A program made the translations under genes and the position numbers. A model generated the notes under the pieces. It worked only from the letters and a program-made list of their open reading frames with translations. It made no database searches and had not been told where the DNA came from. Source: Candidatus Planktophila sp. (lineage in GTDB: Bacteria; Actinomycetota; Actinomycetes; Nanopelagicales; Nanopelagicaceae). From it: 64,000 bases of DNA. Of this stretch, positions 1-9,006 are shown one piece after another. Each line of letters starts with the position of its first letter. The stretch's first letter is position 1. The DNA lies in NCBI GenBank assembly GCA_021741905.1, contig JAIOWZ010000002.1, forward strand, positions 27,012 through 91,011, read 5' to 3'.

Positions 1-100
1 CGATAGCAAGGGCCGCTAGGGAAATTCCTAGAACGATGTAGGCATAGGTCAGGTTTGCTCCGGTCACTTGGACCAGCGATACGGTGCTTGCAGCACGCAT
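1..100 (-). CDS. N-terminal fragment of a membrane protein, possibly pyrophosphate-energized proton pump (HppA); truncated by window edge
   Basis: Reverse translation from ATG at 100: MRAASTVSLVQVTGANLTYAYIVLGISLAALAI; RBS GGAGGAG just upstream; hydrophobic N-terminus resembles HppA N-termini. Only 33 aa are visible. Confidence 0.4.
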   Translation of the reverse strand, partial: MRAASTVSLVQVTGANLTYAYIVLGISLAALAI

Positions 101-229
101 AGGTTCTCCTCCATTGGAGTTGTGGCGCCCTAAATCGAGGGTCAGGCGCGAGACTGGTGAAGTGTAGGTCAGGAAGGGCTATTTAAGGCAAATTACACAT
201 ATCTATTACTGCATATTGGGCGTGAAAAT

Positions 230-1093
230 CTATTTCACAGCGCCAGAGGTTAGGCCTCGGATGAAGTATCGCTGCAGGGTAAAAAAGACCAGTAGTGGCA
301 CAGAAAGGCTGATGAAGGATCCAGCGGCAACAGCTTGCCAGCCTTCACCGTACTGGCCAAGCATCGCTAGCAATGTGTAGGTCAGCACTGGGCGTTCGTT
401 GCCAACAAATACGAAAGCAATCAAATAGTCATTCCACACCCACAGGAATTGGAAGATCGCAAAAGAGGCCAACGCTGGCACTGAGATCGGTAGGACTAAC
501 CTCCAAAAAATTGTGAAGTTACTTGCACCATCCACCCGCGCCGCTTCAATAAGGGCATTTGGAATTGTCATCATGTAATTACGCAAAATATAAATAGCAA
601 GCGGCATCGCAAAGGCTGAGTGCACAAACCATGCAGCGGCGTACTGCCCAGAAATTTCAATACCAGTCTTATCGGTAAATGAGATGAACATCTTTAAAAC
701 CGGAACCAAGGCACCTTGGATTGGAACAACGAGTAATCCAATAATTACTGAAAAGAAAAATTCACGACCACGAAATTTTAGAAATGTAAATCCGAACGCT
801 GCATATGCTGCAAACAGAAGGGGTAGAACCGTCGCAGGAATTGTTACCGCCAAAGAAGAGATAAAACTGGCTCCCAATTTATTTTCAGTTAAAACAGTGG
901 TGTAGGAGCTAAGGTCCCAATCTTGCGAAAATGGATTGAGGAATACATCCCACCAACCACTTGTTTGTGCTTCGCCCTTAGCGCGCAATGAGGTAATAAA
1001 CAATCCAACAGTCGGTATTAGCCAAAATGCAGCCAAGATGACCAGCACTACAAATGAGCCGCGGCTCTTTGTTTTTCCCTTTGAATAACTCAT
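230..1093 (-). CDS. Carbohydrate ABC transporter permease (MalG-like)
   Basis: 287 aa, multiple TM segments, EAARVDGASNFTIFWRLVLPISVPAL binding-protein-dependent permease EAA loop. Confidence 0.9.
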   Translation of the reverse strand: MSYSKGKTKSRGSFVVLVILAAFWLIPTVGLFITSLRAKGEAQTSGWWDVFLNPFSQDWDLSSYTTVLTENKLGASFISSLAVTIPATVLPLLFAAYAAFGFTFLKFRGREFFFSVIIGLLVVPIQGALVPVLKMFISFTDKTGIEISGQYAAAWFVHSAFAMPLAIYILRNYMMTIPNALIEAARVDGASNFTIFWRLVLPISVPALASFAIFQFLWVWNDYLIAFVFVGNERPVLTYTLLAMLGQYGEGWQAVAAGSFISLSVPLLVFFTLQRYFIRGLTSGAVK

Positions 1094-2079
1094 CTGGCGG
1101 CCTCAAACTTTCGATAATGACGAACTTGGTAGAACATCACTGGAATGATCGCAAGAATCAAGATCACTACCGCTGCCATTGCTTTTCCAGTATTTCCGTA
1201 ACTGAAATACTCAAGATAGAAAGTTTGAGCTAAAACTGTGGTGTTGTAATTTCCACCAGTCATAGCCAGAACAATGTCAAAGATCTTCATAGCTCCAATT
1301 AAGACGGTGATAAACACAGCAATAACCGTTGGCCAAATTTGTGGGAGCACAATTTTAAAAAAGATTTGCCCTGTATTAGCCCCGTCAACACGGCCGGCTT
1401 CCAGAGTGTCTTCAGGAACGCTTTTAATTGCAGCTGACAGTAGGACCATGGAATAACCAGCACTGAGCCAAATCAGAATCACCATCAGTAAGAGATTGTT
1501 AAATTTAAATGTTTCAATTTGGAACCAGGCTTGAGGCGAACCGCCTAATTTAATCCAAATATTGTTGAGTAAACCAACTTGGTCTTGACCTTCTGGGGCA
1601 TATGCATAGATGTATCGCCAAATGACAGCCGCGCTCACAAAAGAGATTGTCATCGGCATGAAAAATATTGATTTGAAAATCTTTTCAGATCTGGCACCAA
1701 CATTGTTGGCAAACTGTGCAATCGCTAATCCAATAGAAACGGTTAAGAACGGCACAATTGCAATCCACATTAAGTTGTTGACGACCATCTTTGGGAAATA
1801 CTCTTCGGCAAACAAGTCTTTAAAGTTTTGCAGACCAACCCAGGTGGTTGATCCATCAATCTCTTCCTCCATAAAGCTCAGGCGAATCGATTGAAGTGTC
1901 GGAATTACAATGAAAGCTCCGATTAGAAATAGAACTGGCCCAATGAAAACGTAGGGCTCAACTTTTTTCTTTATTTTTTCAGGAAAGCGGTGAATCAACA
2001 GATTAAGAAGCCAATAAATGAGAGCAGTGATCGCGATACCGGCAATTACAGCCTGTAAAGCGGTCAATAAATCTTTCAT
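1090..2079 (-). CDS. Carbohydrate ABC transporter permease (MalF-like)
   Basis: 329 aa, EAGRVDGANTGQIFFKIVLPQIWP EAA-loop motif; overlaps the next permease by 4 bp. Confidence 0.9.
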   Translation of the reverse strand: MKDLLTALQAVIAGIAITALIYWLLNLLIHRFPEKIKKKVEPYVFIGPVLFLIGAFIVIPTLQSIRLSFMEEEIDGSTTWVGLQNFKDLFAEEYFPKMVVNNLMWIAIVPFLTVSIGLAIAQFANNVGARSEKIFKSIFFMPMTISFVSAAVIWRYIYAYAPEGQDQVGLLNNIWIKLGGSPQAWFQIETFKFNNLLLMVILIWLSAGYSMVLLSAAIKSVPEDTLEAGRVDGANTGQIFFKIVLPQIWPTVIAVFITVLIGAMKIFDIVLAMTGGNYNTTVLAQTFYLEYFSYGNTGKAMAAVVILILAIIPVMFYQVRHYRKFEAAR

Positions 2080-2118
2080 TGGTATTCCCTACATTTGGTT
2101 AAAAAGTAATTCTAGTGC

Positions 2119-2155
2119 AATCAGCGCCAGTGGAAAGAATCCACTGGCGCTGATT
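2119..2155 (-). promoter_or_regulatory. Intercistronic hairpin between substrate-binding-protein gene and permease gene
   Basis: AATCAGCGCCAGTGGA-aagaa-TCCACTGGCGCTGATT: 16-bp perfect inverted repeat, 5-nt loop, no immediate U-tract. Confidence 0.8.
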
Positions 2156-2187
2156 ATTACACTCTGGTTTTAGCTAAAGCTAAATGC

Positions 2188-3471
2188 TTAAGCCTTTTTC
2201 CATGAAGCATCAATTGCATCAAATGCCTGCTTTTGAGTCTTCTTGCCTGCGATCCAGTTTGTTAGTTCGGTCCACTCAGTTGCGTTAACAACTGCTGGAG
2301 CTAGATCTGAACCATCAAATCCGAACAACTTTGCTGTTGAAAGAATTCCAGCAATGTTCTTTGTAATTGGGTTCTTGTAACCAGCACTTGGGAATGTCTT
2401 GTGTGCTGATAGGTATGAAGGATATGTAGCAAGCATTGCGCCTTTACCTAGCTTGTCAGAAAGGATGAAGTTAAGAACCTTCTGAGTTGCTGGGTTTGCA
2501 TCAAATGCTGCAGCTAGATCTCCGCCACCGAGAACGGCATCAGTTGTTCCAGCTGGTGCTGGAAGCTTGAATACGCCTACGCGTGTGAAGTTATTTGCCT
2601 TGTACTCAGCCTTGACTGCATCAGGGAAGAAGTCAGTGATAAATGAGCCTTGACGCATCATGAAGCACTTGTTCTTATCTGTTGCGAATAGGTTAGCTGT
2701 TGCACCAAAGCCTGTAGCTGCAATTGCCTTACCGCCACCGTTTACGTTACCTGGTGTTAGTGCAACTTCTGCAAACTTCTTTGCGGCCTTCTGAACTGTT
2801 GGTGATGACCAAGCAAGCTTGCCCTTCCACCATGCTGTGTATTCAGCTTCTCCGCCGTAGCGAAGTACGTACTCTTCCATCCAGTCAGTTGCAGCCCAAC
2901 CTGTTGCGCCACCTGACTCAATACCGATGCACCATGGGTATCCAAGCTTCTTTGTCTTGATTGTGTTTGTCAGCTTTGTCATTTCTGCATCTGTCTTTGG
3001 AACAGTTAATCCTGCAGCCTTGAAGTTTGCTGGGTTGTACCAAACAAGTGACTTAACGTTTGCAGAAACTGGAAGACCGTAAGTCTTTCCACCCTTAGTT
3101 GCTAAACCAGCCCATCCTGGAACGAGAGTCTTCTTGATTCCTGCTAGATCAACTGACTTCAATGAGTCGATTGGTTCTAGAACAGATGAGTACTCAAGCA
3201 ATCCGCCTGGCTGTGGCCACATTCCGATGTTTGGAGCCTGTCCTGCCTTTACCTTTACACGAATATCTGTGTCATAGGCAGCAAGAGTTGTGTAAGTAAT
3301 TTTGATTCCGTTTGCTGCACCGAATGCATCAAGCTCAGCTTGGAAGCCTTTAGCTTGATCTCCGCCGAAGCCACCAAAAATAGTAACTTCTTCAGCAGCG
3401 TTTGCTGATGGTAGAACAGCAACTGATGCTGCTACCGCAACTGCAATAAATGCAGCGCTAATTTTCTTCAT
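2188..3471 (-). CDS. Carbohydrate ABC transporter substrate-binding protein
   Basis: Start MKKISAAFIAVAVAASVAVLPSANA (signal peptide) preceded by RBS GAAAGGA; extracellular solute-binding protein family 1 pattern. ORF track extends upstream to 3513. Confidence 0.9.
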   Translation of the reverse strand: MKKISAAFIAVAVAASVAVLPSANAAEEVTIFGGFGGDQAKGFQAELDAFGAANGIKITYTTLAAYDTDIRVKVKAGQAPNIGMWPQPGGLLEYSSVLEPIDSLKSVDLAGIKKTLVPGWAGLATKGGKTYGLPVSANVKSLVWYNPANFKAAGLTVPKTDAEMTKLTNTIKTKKLGYPWCIGIESGGATGWAATDWMEEYVLRYGGEAEYTAWWKGKLAWSSPTVQKAAKKFAEVALTPGNVNGGGKAIAATGFGATANLFATDKNKCFMMRQGSFITDFFPDAVKAEYKANNFTRVGVFKLPAPAGTTDAVLGGGDLAAAFDANPATQKVLNFILSDKLGKGAMLATYPSYLSAHKTFPSAGYKNPITKNIAGILSTAKLFGFDGSDLAPAVVNATEWTELTNWIAGKKTQKQAFDAIDASWKKA

Positions 3472-3655
3472 GAAGATTCCTTTCGAAAGGGTACGAAGCG
3501 TACAAAGGCACACCTCATCGGAGCGAAAATTACTAGGTCAGGCACGGCAGTTGAAGCCAAATGCGGTAACGCTTTGCCAAAGATTTAGGGGGTTTTTTGC
3601 AGTTTTTTACAGTGCCCCTTGAGCGTAAAAGGGTGCAAAATCGTGTCGTTTTTGC

Positions 3656-4837
3656 CTAAATTCTGACTAGTTCGCGATTGGTACCTGGGGGAGGAAATAC
3701 CGAAAGGGTAATCACCCTGATTCCATCCCCAGTGAACAGTTCAATGGAGGATTGGTCTACAACAACCTTTAGATGCAACGTATCTGAATCAACTTCATAC
3801 GGTGCTTCGAATTGATCAATGAAAACAACTTTTGTGTCGGCGTTATAACCAACTTCAACAAATCCTTGCCAACCAACAACACCTGTATATGGCATTGGCG
3901 ATTTAATTTCATAGGTTAGTGAACACAATGGTTGTTGAGTAACAAAGATTTCATCGCCGTATACAGCTAATCCTAATTCTCGCGGAATAGTCATCGCATT
4001 TGTCCATGATGTTTCCGGATGTTCTTTAATAAATTCCCAATTGGCCATCCAGCCAATAAGAATTCTTTTTCCATTTGGTTCATTATTGAAAGTTACGCCG
4101 GCGTAATTATCTTTTCCATAATCTAACCAACGAGGTTCATCGGTTGAATACATGGGAGTAAATATTGTTCCGTCAAAATCTCCAATGAAGTATTGAGTTC
4201 CTGATCCATACAAACCTCCTGGATTGAGTGAGACCAATAAAATCCAGTACTCCTTGCCCTCTAAGGTTAATGGAAATAGATCAGGGCACTCCCATACGCC
4301 ACCAATAGCTGCTGCTGGTCCGAAGTCACTTAAGTGTTGCCAGGTAATTAAATCTAGGGATTTGTAGAAAGAGACTTTGTGATCCCAAGGTTGGACAGCA
4401 CACATAATCCAGTGATCTTCATACTTAAATACTTTTGGATCTCTAAAATCTTTTTTGTTTTCATCAAGAACAGGATTATTGTCATACTTCACAAAGGTCC
4501 GGCCGTTGTCAGTGCTACGTGCAATGCATTGTGATTGATTTGTTTCTGTGTGTCGTGTGTAAAACGCGACTATCTCATCACCGATGCTGACTGCGCTTCC
4601 GGAAAATATTGCACCGTCATCACTTTCGGCAATTGCTACAGGTAACTCTTCCCACTGTATTAAGTCTTGGCTTACCGCATGGCCCCAGGACATATGTTTC
4701 CACTGTGTTCCAAAAGGGTTGTGTTGAAAAAATAGGTGGTACTCACCCTTATGCCACACCAAGCCATTGGGATCATTCATCCAATTTTTCGCAGGGGTGA
4801 AGTGCAAGCGTGGGCGATACTCACGGTCTAGTGACAC
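3656..4837 (-). CDS. Glycoside hydrolase family 32 (beta-fructosidase / sucrose hydrolase-like), predicted cytoplasmic
   Basis: RPRLHFTPAKNWMNDPNGLVWHKGEYHLFFQHNPFG, FRDPKVF and WECPDLFPL motifs. GTG at 4837 (VSLDREYRPRLHF) preferred because TATGCT lies 6 nt upstream; an ATG at 4867 is the alternative. No signal peptide. Confidence 0.88.
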   Translation of the reverse strand: MSLDREYRPRLHFTPAKNWMNDPNGLVWHKGEYHLFFQHNPFGTQWKHMSWGHAVSQDLIQWEELPVAIAESDDGAIFSGSAVSIGDEIVAFYTRHTETNQSQCIARSTDNGRTFVKYDNNPVLDENKKDFRDPKVFKYEDHWIMCAVQPWDHKVSFYKSLDLITWQHLSDFGPAAAIGGVWECPDLFPLTLEGKEYWILLVSLNPGGLYGSGTQYFIGDFDGTIFTPMYSTDEPRWLDYGKDNYAGVTFNNEPNGKRILIGWMANWEFIKEHPETSWTNAMTIPRELGLAVYGDEIFVTQQPLCSLTYEIKSPMPYTGVVGWQGFVEVGYNADTKVVFIDQFEAPYEVDSDTLHLKVVVDQSSIELFTGDGIRVITLSVFPPPGTNRELVRI

Positions 4838-4843
4838 GGCGGA

Positions 4844-4858
4844 AGCATAGGCTAGCCT
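4844..4858. promoter_or_regulatory. Back-to-back divergent -10 elements: TATGCT (minus, 4849-4844) for GH32 and TAGCCT (plus, 4853-4858) for dedA
   Basis: TANNNT hexamers 6 nt (GTG 4837, minus) and 7 nt (ATG 4866, plus) from the start codons. Confidence 0.55.
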
Positions 4859-4865
4859 GCGCGAC

Positions 4866-5504
4866 ATGAACCTCTTTGATGCCAATTCAATCGTTGGTGA
4901 TCTGGGCCTAGCCGGAGTTCTGGCCATCATCTTCGCCGAAACTGGTCTGCTAGTCGGTCTAGCTTTCCCAGGTGACTCCTTGCTCTTCATTGCAGGAGTT
5001 GCTGCATCAGGTTCAGGTACTGCAATTTTGGGTAACGCCTCTTTAGACCCAGTTTTATTATTTGTGCTTTCACCATTTGCCGCGATTTTTGGAAGTGTAG
5101 TTGGCTACTGGTTTGGTGAAAAATATGGCAAGAAGTTATTTGATAAACCAGATGGAAGAATCTTTAATCATCAAAAGGTTGTTGCCACAGAAAAATGGCT
5201 CACTAAATACGGAATTGGTAAAGCGCTTGTTTTAGCTCGCTTTGTTCCATTTGTTCGCACACTGATTAATCCGATGTGCGGAATTATTGGTGTTCCAAAG
5301 AAAACTTTTATGATCTGGAATACGGTCGGAGCCTTAATATGGACGCAAGGCGTTATCGGTTTGGGATTTATTCTAGGCGATGTTCTAGAAGGTTCAGTTG
5401 ATAAGTACCTGTTGCCAGTTATTGGACTTATCGTTTTTGTAAGTCTTGTTCCAGTACTTTTTGAACTTTTTAGAGAGTGGCAATCAAAGCGCTTTAAAAA
5501 CTAA
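4866..5504 (+). CDS. DedA family membrane protein
   Basis: 212 aa; FAETGLLVGLAFPGDSLLFIAG and ARFVPFVRTLINPMCGI motifs typical of DedA/SNARE-associated family. Confidence 0.9.
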   Translation: MNLFDANSIVGDLGLAGVLAIIFAETGLLVGLAFPGDSLLFIAGVAASGSGTAILGNASLDPVLLFVLSPFAAIFGSVVGYWFGEKYGKKLFDKPDGRIFNHQKVVATEKWLTKYGIGKALVLARFVPFVRTLINPMCGIIGVPKKTFMIWNTVGALIWTQGVIGLGFILGDVLEGSVDKYLLPVIGLIVFVSLVPVLFELFREWQSKRFKN

Positions 5505-6038
5505 TTAAAGACCTAAATCTGCTAACTGATATGCCGCGCGGTATTCATAGCCTGCCTCTTTAATCTTTGGTTCTGCGCCCCGTTCGACAATTACTGCAAC
5601 GCCAACAACAATTGCACCAGCTTCGACTAAAGCCTCAACCGCAGTTAGAACTGATCCGCCTGTTGTTGATGTGTCCTCAACTGCTAAAACGCGCTTGCCC
5701 CTAACATCAGGGCCTTCGATTCTGCGTTGTAGGCCATGTGCTTTTTCAGCTTTGCGCACTACAAATGCATCAATCTTTTTTCCTTGTGATGCCGCCACAT
5801 GCATCATCGCTACTGCAACAGGATCTGCGCCAAGTGTTAATCCACCAACTGCTTCATAATCAAGATCTTTGGTTAGATCCAACATCACTTGACCAACTAG
5901 CGGGGCTGCCTGTGAATCTAATGTGACTCGGCGCAGATCTACATAGTAATCAGCCTCTTTACCGCTGGAGAGAATGACTTTTCCATGCACAACGGCCTTA
6001 GAAAGAATCTGTTCTCTTAGAGTTTCATGTGAATTCAT
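5505..6038 (-). CDS. pyrE: Orotate phosphoribosyltransferase
   Basis: 177 aa; VLAVEDTSTTGGSVLTAVEAL PRPP-binding motif, LSSGKEADYYVDLRRVTL. Confidence 0.93.
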   Translation of the reverse strand: MNSHETLREQILSKAVVHGKVILSSGKEADYYVDLRRVTLDSQAAPLVGQVMLDLTKDLDYEAVGGLTLGADPVAVAMMHVAASQGKKIDAFVVRKAEKAHGLQRRIEGPDVRGKRVLAVEDTSTTGGSVLTAVEALVEAGAIVVGVAVIVERGAEPKIKEAGYEYRAAYQLADLGL

Positions 6039-6082
6039 GCTTTAACCTTACCGCGATGGTCAAACATCTCTACATTATGGGG

Positions 6083-7381
6083 ATGAACGCGCAACGGTTA
6101 GAGACCTCACGATTACTGCAACGCTTTGGCTTTGGACCTCGCCCAGGTGAATATGCGCAAGCTATCAAAGACGGTGTTGAAGCAACTCGTGCCAAGGTTT
6201 TAACTGTCCCAGCTAATGATGCTGGAGCTGCAAAAGTTGCTGAACCTGGAATTACTGATTTAGGAAAGCGTCCTGCTGCTAACTCAGCGGAAATTGTCCC
6301 ATTTTCAATTGCTATGAGAAATCAAACTCAGCAAATGTCACTGTGGTGGCTAGATCGCATGGCGATGAGCGATCATGGTTTAACAGAACGAATGACATGG
6401 TTTTGGCATGGGCACTGGGCAACCTCGATTCAAAAAATTAATTATGCGATGCCTATGTTTAAGCAGAATAAAACCTTGCGCGATAACTGTCTAGGTAACT
6501 TTAAAACAATGTCGCGCGCCATGATTAATGATGGTGCATTGCAGTATTGGTTAGATGGTCAAGACAGTACGTTGAAATCGCCTAATGAAAATTTAGGGCG
6601 CGAACTAATGGAGCTCTTCGTCTTAGGTGTTGATCGGTACACAGAAGATGATGTAAAGGGTGCTGCTCGTGCACTAACTGGTTATCAAGTTGTTAATTCT
6701 GCGGGAACGGTCTTGTTTAATCCAAAACGCCATGACCCAAATCCAATAACTATTCTTGGGGCAACACAACCATTTAATGGCGAACAACTTTCGGATTTCT
6801 TAGTGGCGCGCGAAGATAATGCAACCTTTATCGCAGAACGTTTGTGGTACCGATTCATTTCAAGTACTGAAGCTATGCCAGCAACTTTTTCTGCCAAGAG
6901 CGCCTTTGCTGGTCGAGATATTGCTGCAGCGGTCAAAGCGATGGCAAGTGATCCAGCGATGAGTGATTCTAAAAATGACATGGTGAAAGCTCCTTTGGAA
7001 TGGTTTATCGCAGCATGTAGAGCCCTGGAGTTAACTCCATCAACTCTGAAGACACCTGGACAGCTGTTTAATTACTTGGACAAGTTAGGCCAAGTGCCAT
7101 TTGCCCCCCCAAATGTTGGTGGTTGGCCTGCAGCTGAGGCGTGGTTGTCCTCTGCAACGGCCCAGTACCGAATCGCATTTGCAACTTGGTTAGTAAAGCA
7201 AAGTGAATTGCGAGCACTTAACGAGATTCCGGTTGGATTACGAGTTGTTAAAAGTGCCGATTGGTTAGGTGTGGCTGAATGGAGTCCTCGTACTCAATCA
7301 ACATTGCGTGCATCGCTGGCGGATCCTGCGCAGTTTGCTTTGCTTGCATTGTGTAGCCCTGAATTTATCGTGAGTGCATAG
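6083..7381 (+). CDS. DUF1800 family protein
   Basis: LLQRFGFGPRPGEY...RMTWFWHGHW...NENLGRELMELFVLGVDRYTEDDVKGAARALTGY typical of DUF1800. Start placed at ATG 6083 (MNAQRLETS) with TACATT 6 nt upstream, not at 6029. Confidence 0.88.
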   Translation: MNAQRLETSRLLQRFGFGPRPGEYAQAIKDGVEATRAKVLTVPANDAGAAKVAEPGITDLGKRPAANSAEIVPFSIAMRNQTQQMSLWWLDRMAMSDHGLTERMTWFWHGHWATSIQKINYAMPMFKQNKTLRDNCLGNFKTMSRAMINDGALQYWLDGQDSTLKSPNENLGRELMELFVLGVDRYTEDDVKGAARALTGYQVVNSAGTVLFNPKRHDPNPITILGATQPFNGEQLSDFLVAREDNATFIAERLWYRFISSTEAMPATFSAKSAFAGRDIAAAVKAMASDPAMSDSKNDMVKAPLEWFIAACRALELTPSTLKTPGQLFNYLDKLGQVPFAPPNVGGWPAAEAWLSSATAQYRIAFATWLVKQSELRALNEIPVGLRVVKSADWLGVAEWSPRTQSTLRASLADPAQFALLALCSPEFIVSA

Positions 7382-7390
7382 GAGGCGACC

Positions 7391-8623
7391 ATGGATACAG
7401 TTACCAGAAGAAAGTTTCTTAAGCTAACAACAGGTGCGGTGGCAGTTGGTGCTGCGGCCCCACTGCTTAGCTTCGAAGACATCGCACAAGCTGCAATTGA
7501 TCGACCACTACCTGCGAACACTCCAATTCTTGTCGTTGTTACTTTGTATGGTGGAAATGATGGCTTAAACACCGTTGTTCCTTATACAGATCCTTTGTAT
7601 TACTCACTACGACCAGGGCTTGCTTATAAGCCAGAAGTTGTACTTCCATTAAATGCTGAACTTGCACTTAACCCTGCAATGAAGGGCTTAAAGTCTTTGT
7701 GGGATCAAAACAAAGTAGCAATTGTTCGTGGCGTTGGTTATCCCAATCCTGATCGTTCTCACTTTTCATCCATGGCAAAGTGGCAGACGGCATCTCCTGC
7801 AAAAAATATTTCAACAGGCTGGCTGGGTCGTTGGGTTGATTCACAACCAGAAGATTCCATGCTTGCAATCTCTTTAGGTTCGGTTTTGCCACCACTACTT
7901 GCTGGTGCAAAGCGTTCGGGCTCGGCTCTTCCTCTTGGTGGTTTAGTAATCCCAAAGGGAGACTTAGCTCTTCAGTGCCAAAAGCTTTCTATGCCTGTCA
8001 AAAAGGACTCAAAATTGATGGCTGCTGCAGCAACTTCTATGCGCAACCTCTTTACTGTTTCTACCAGTGTGCAGCCAGTGCTTAAGATGCCTGCCCCTGT
8101 AAGCCCAGATTTGCCAACAACTAATGGCGGAAACGCTGGCGGAGATAGCAATTTGGCGCAGCAGCTAGATGTTGTTGCAAAGCTTATTGCTGCAGGATCT
8201 CCCACAAAGGTCTGGTCTGTCTCCCTTGGTGGTTTTGACACCCATGCCAATGAAGCAAATGCACAAGCATCTTTACTTGGGACAGTTTCTGATTCTTTGT
8301 CACGATTTATGGGACAACTCAAGGCAACCACACGAAGTAATGATGTAACAATCATGGTTTATAGCGAGTTTGGTCGTCGAGTACTCGGTAATGGCTCAGA
8401 TGGAACAGATCACGGAACTGCAGGTCCAATGTTTATTGTTGGAAATTCAGTTAAGGGTGGGTTCTATGGCGAACAACCATCATTAAAGAATTTGTATAAG
8501 GGTGATTTAGCAGTGACAACAGATTTCCGTGATGTCTACGCCACAGTTATTGAAAAGGTTTTGAAATCACCGGTTGGGCCAACACTTGGTACCTGGTCCG
8601 GTCGAATTAATTGTATGAACTAA
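7391..8623 (+). CDS. DUF1501 family protein with Tat signal
   Basis: N-terminus MDTVTRRKFLKLTTGAVAVGAAAPLLSF (twin-arginine); VVVTLYGGNDGLNTVVPYTDPLYY and GTDHGTAGPMFIVG typical of DUF1501. Confidence 0.9.
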   Translation: MDTVTRRKFLKLTTGAVAVGAAAPLLSFEDIAQAAIDRPLPANTPILVVVTLYGGNDGLNTVVPYTDPLYYSLRPGLAYKPEVVLPLNAELALNPAMKGLKSLWDQNKVAIVRGVGYPNPDRSHFSSMAKWQTASPAKNISTGWLGRWVDSQPEDSMLAISLGSVLPPLLAGAKRSGSALPLGGLVIPKGDLALQCQKLSMPVKKDSKLMAAAATSMRNLFTVSTSVQPVLKMPAPVSPDLPTTNGGNAGGDSNLAQQLDVVAKLIAAGSPTKVWSVSLGGFDTHANEANAQASLLGTVSDSLSRFMGQLKATTRSNDVTIMVYSEFGRRVLGNGSDGTDHGTAGPMFIVGNSVKGGFYGEQPSLKNLYKGDLAVTTDFRDVYATVIEKVLKSPVGPTLGTWSGRINCMN

Positions 8624-9006
8624 TCTTCTTTATAAATAATTACTTCATTTTTACGACGGGTAGCTAAACCTTTAGGTGGGTTTTGTTCAATTAGTGCGTT
8701 TACTTCAATACGAAGTTGTGCAACCTCCAGCGCCATATTTGCAACTGCAGATTCCAATTCAATAATGCGCTTAATACCTGCATGGTTGATTCCTTCGCCA
8801 ACAAGTTTTTGAACTGCACGAAGAAGTGCAATATCTCGCAATGAGTATCTACGATTGCGACCTTCGGTGCGCGATGGGGAGACCAAACCTAATTTGTCAT
8901 ACTGACGCAAAGTCTGTGGGTGCATCCCAGAGATTTCAGCGGCAACGGAAATGACATAAACGCCAGCATCATCATCTGGTTGTGTGTTCTTCACTTCCTC
9001 GTTCAT
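8620..9006 (-). CDS. hspR: MerR-family heat shock transcriptional regulator HspR
   Basis: [40 protein letters not shown]; last gene of the dnaK-grpE-dnaJ operon. Confidence 0.93.
   Translation of the reverse strand: MNEEVKNTQPDDDAGVYVISVAAEISGMHPQTLRQYDKLGLVSPSRTEGRNRRYSLRDIALLRAVQKLVGEGINHAGIKRIIELESAVANMALEVAQLRIEVNALIEQNPPKGLATRRKNEVIIYKED

Noticed and set aside
3572-3582. CTTTGCCAAAG palindrome upstream of the sugar SBP gene as a LacI-type operator
   Set aside because: Only 11 bp, single copy, no regulator gene nearby; a plausible operator but insufficient evidence.
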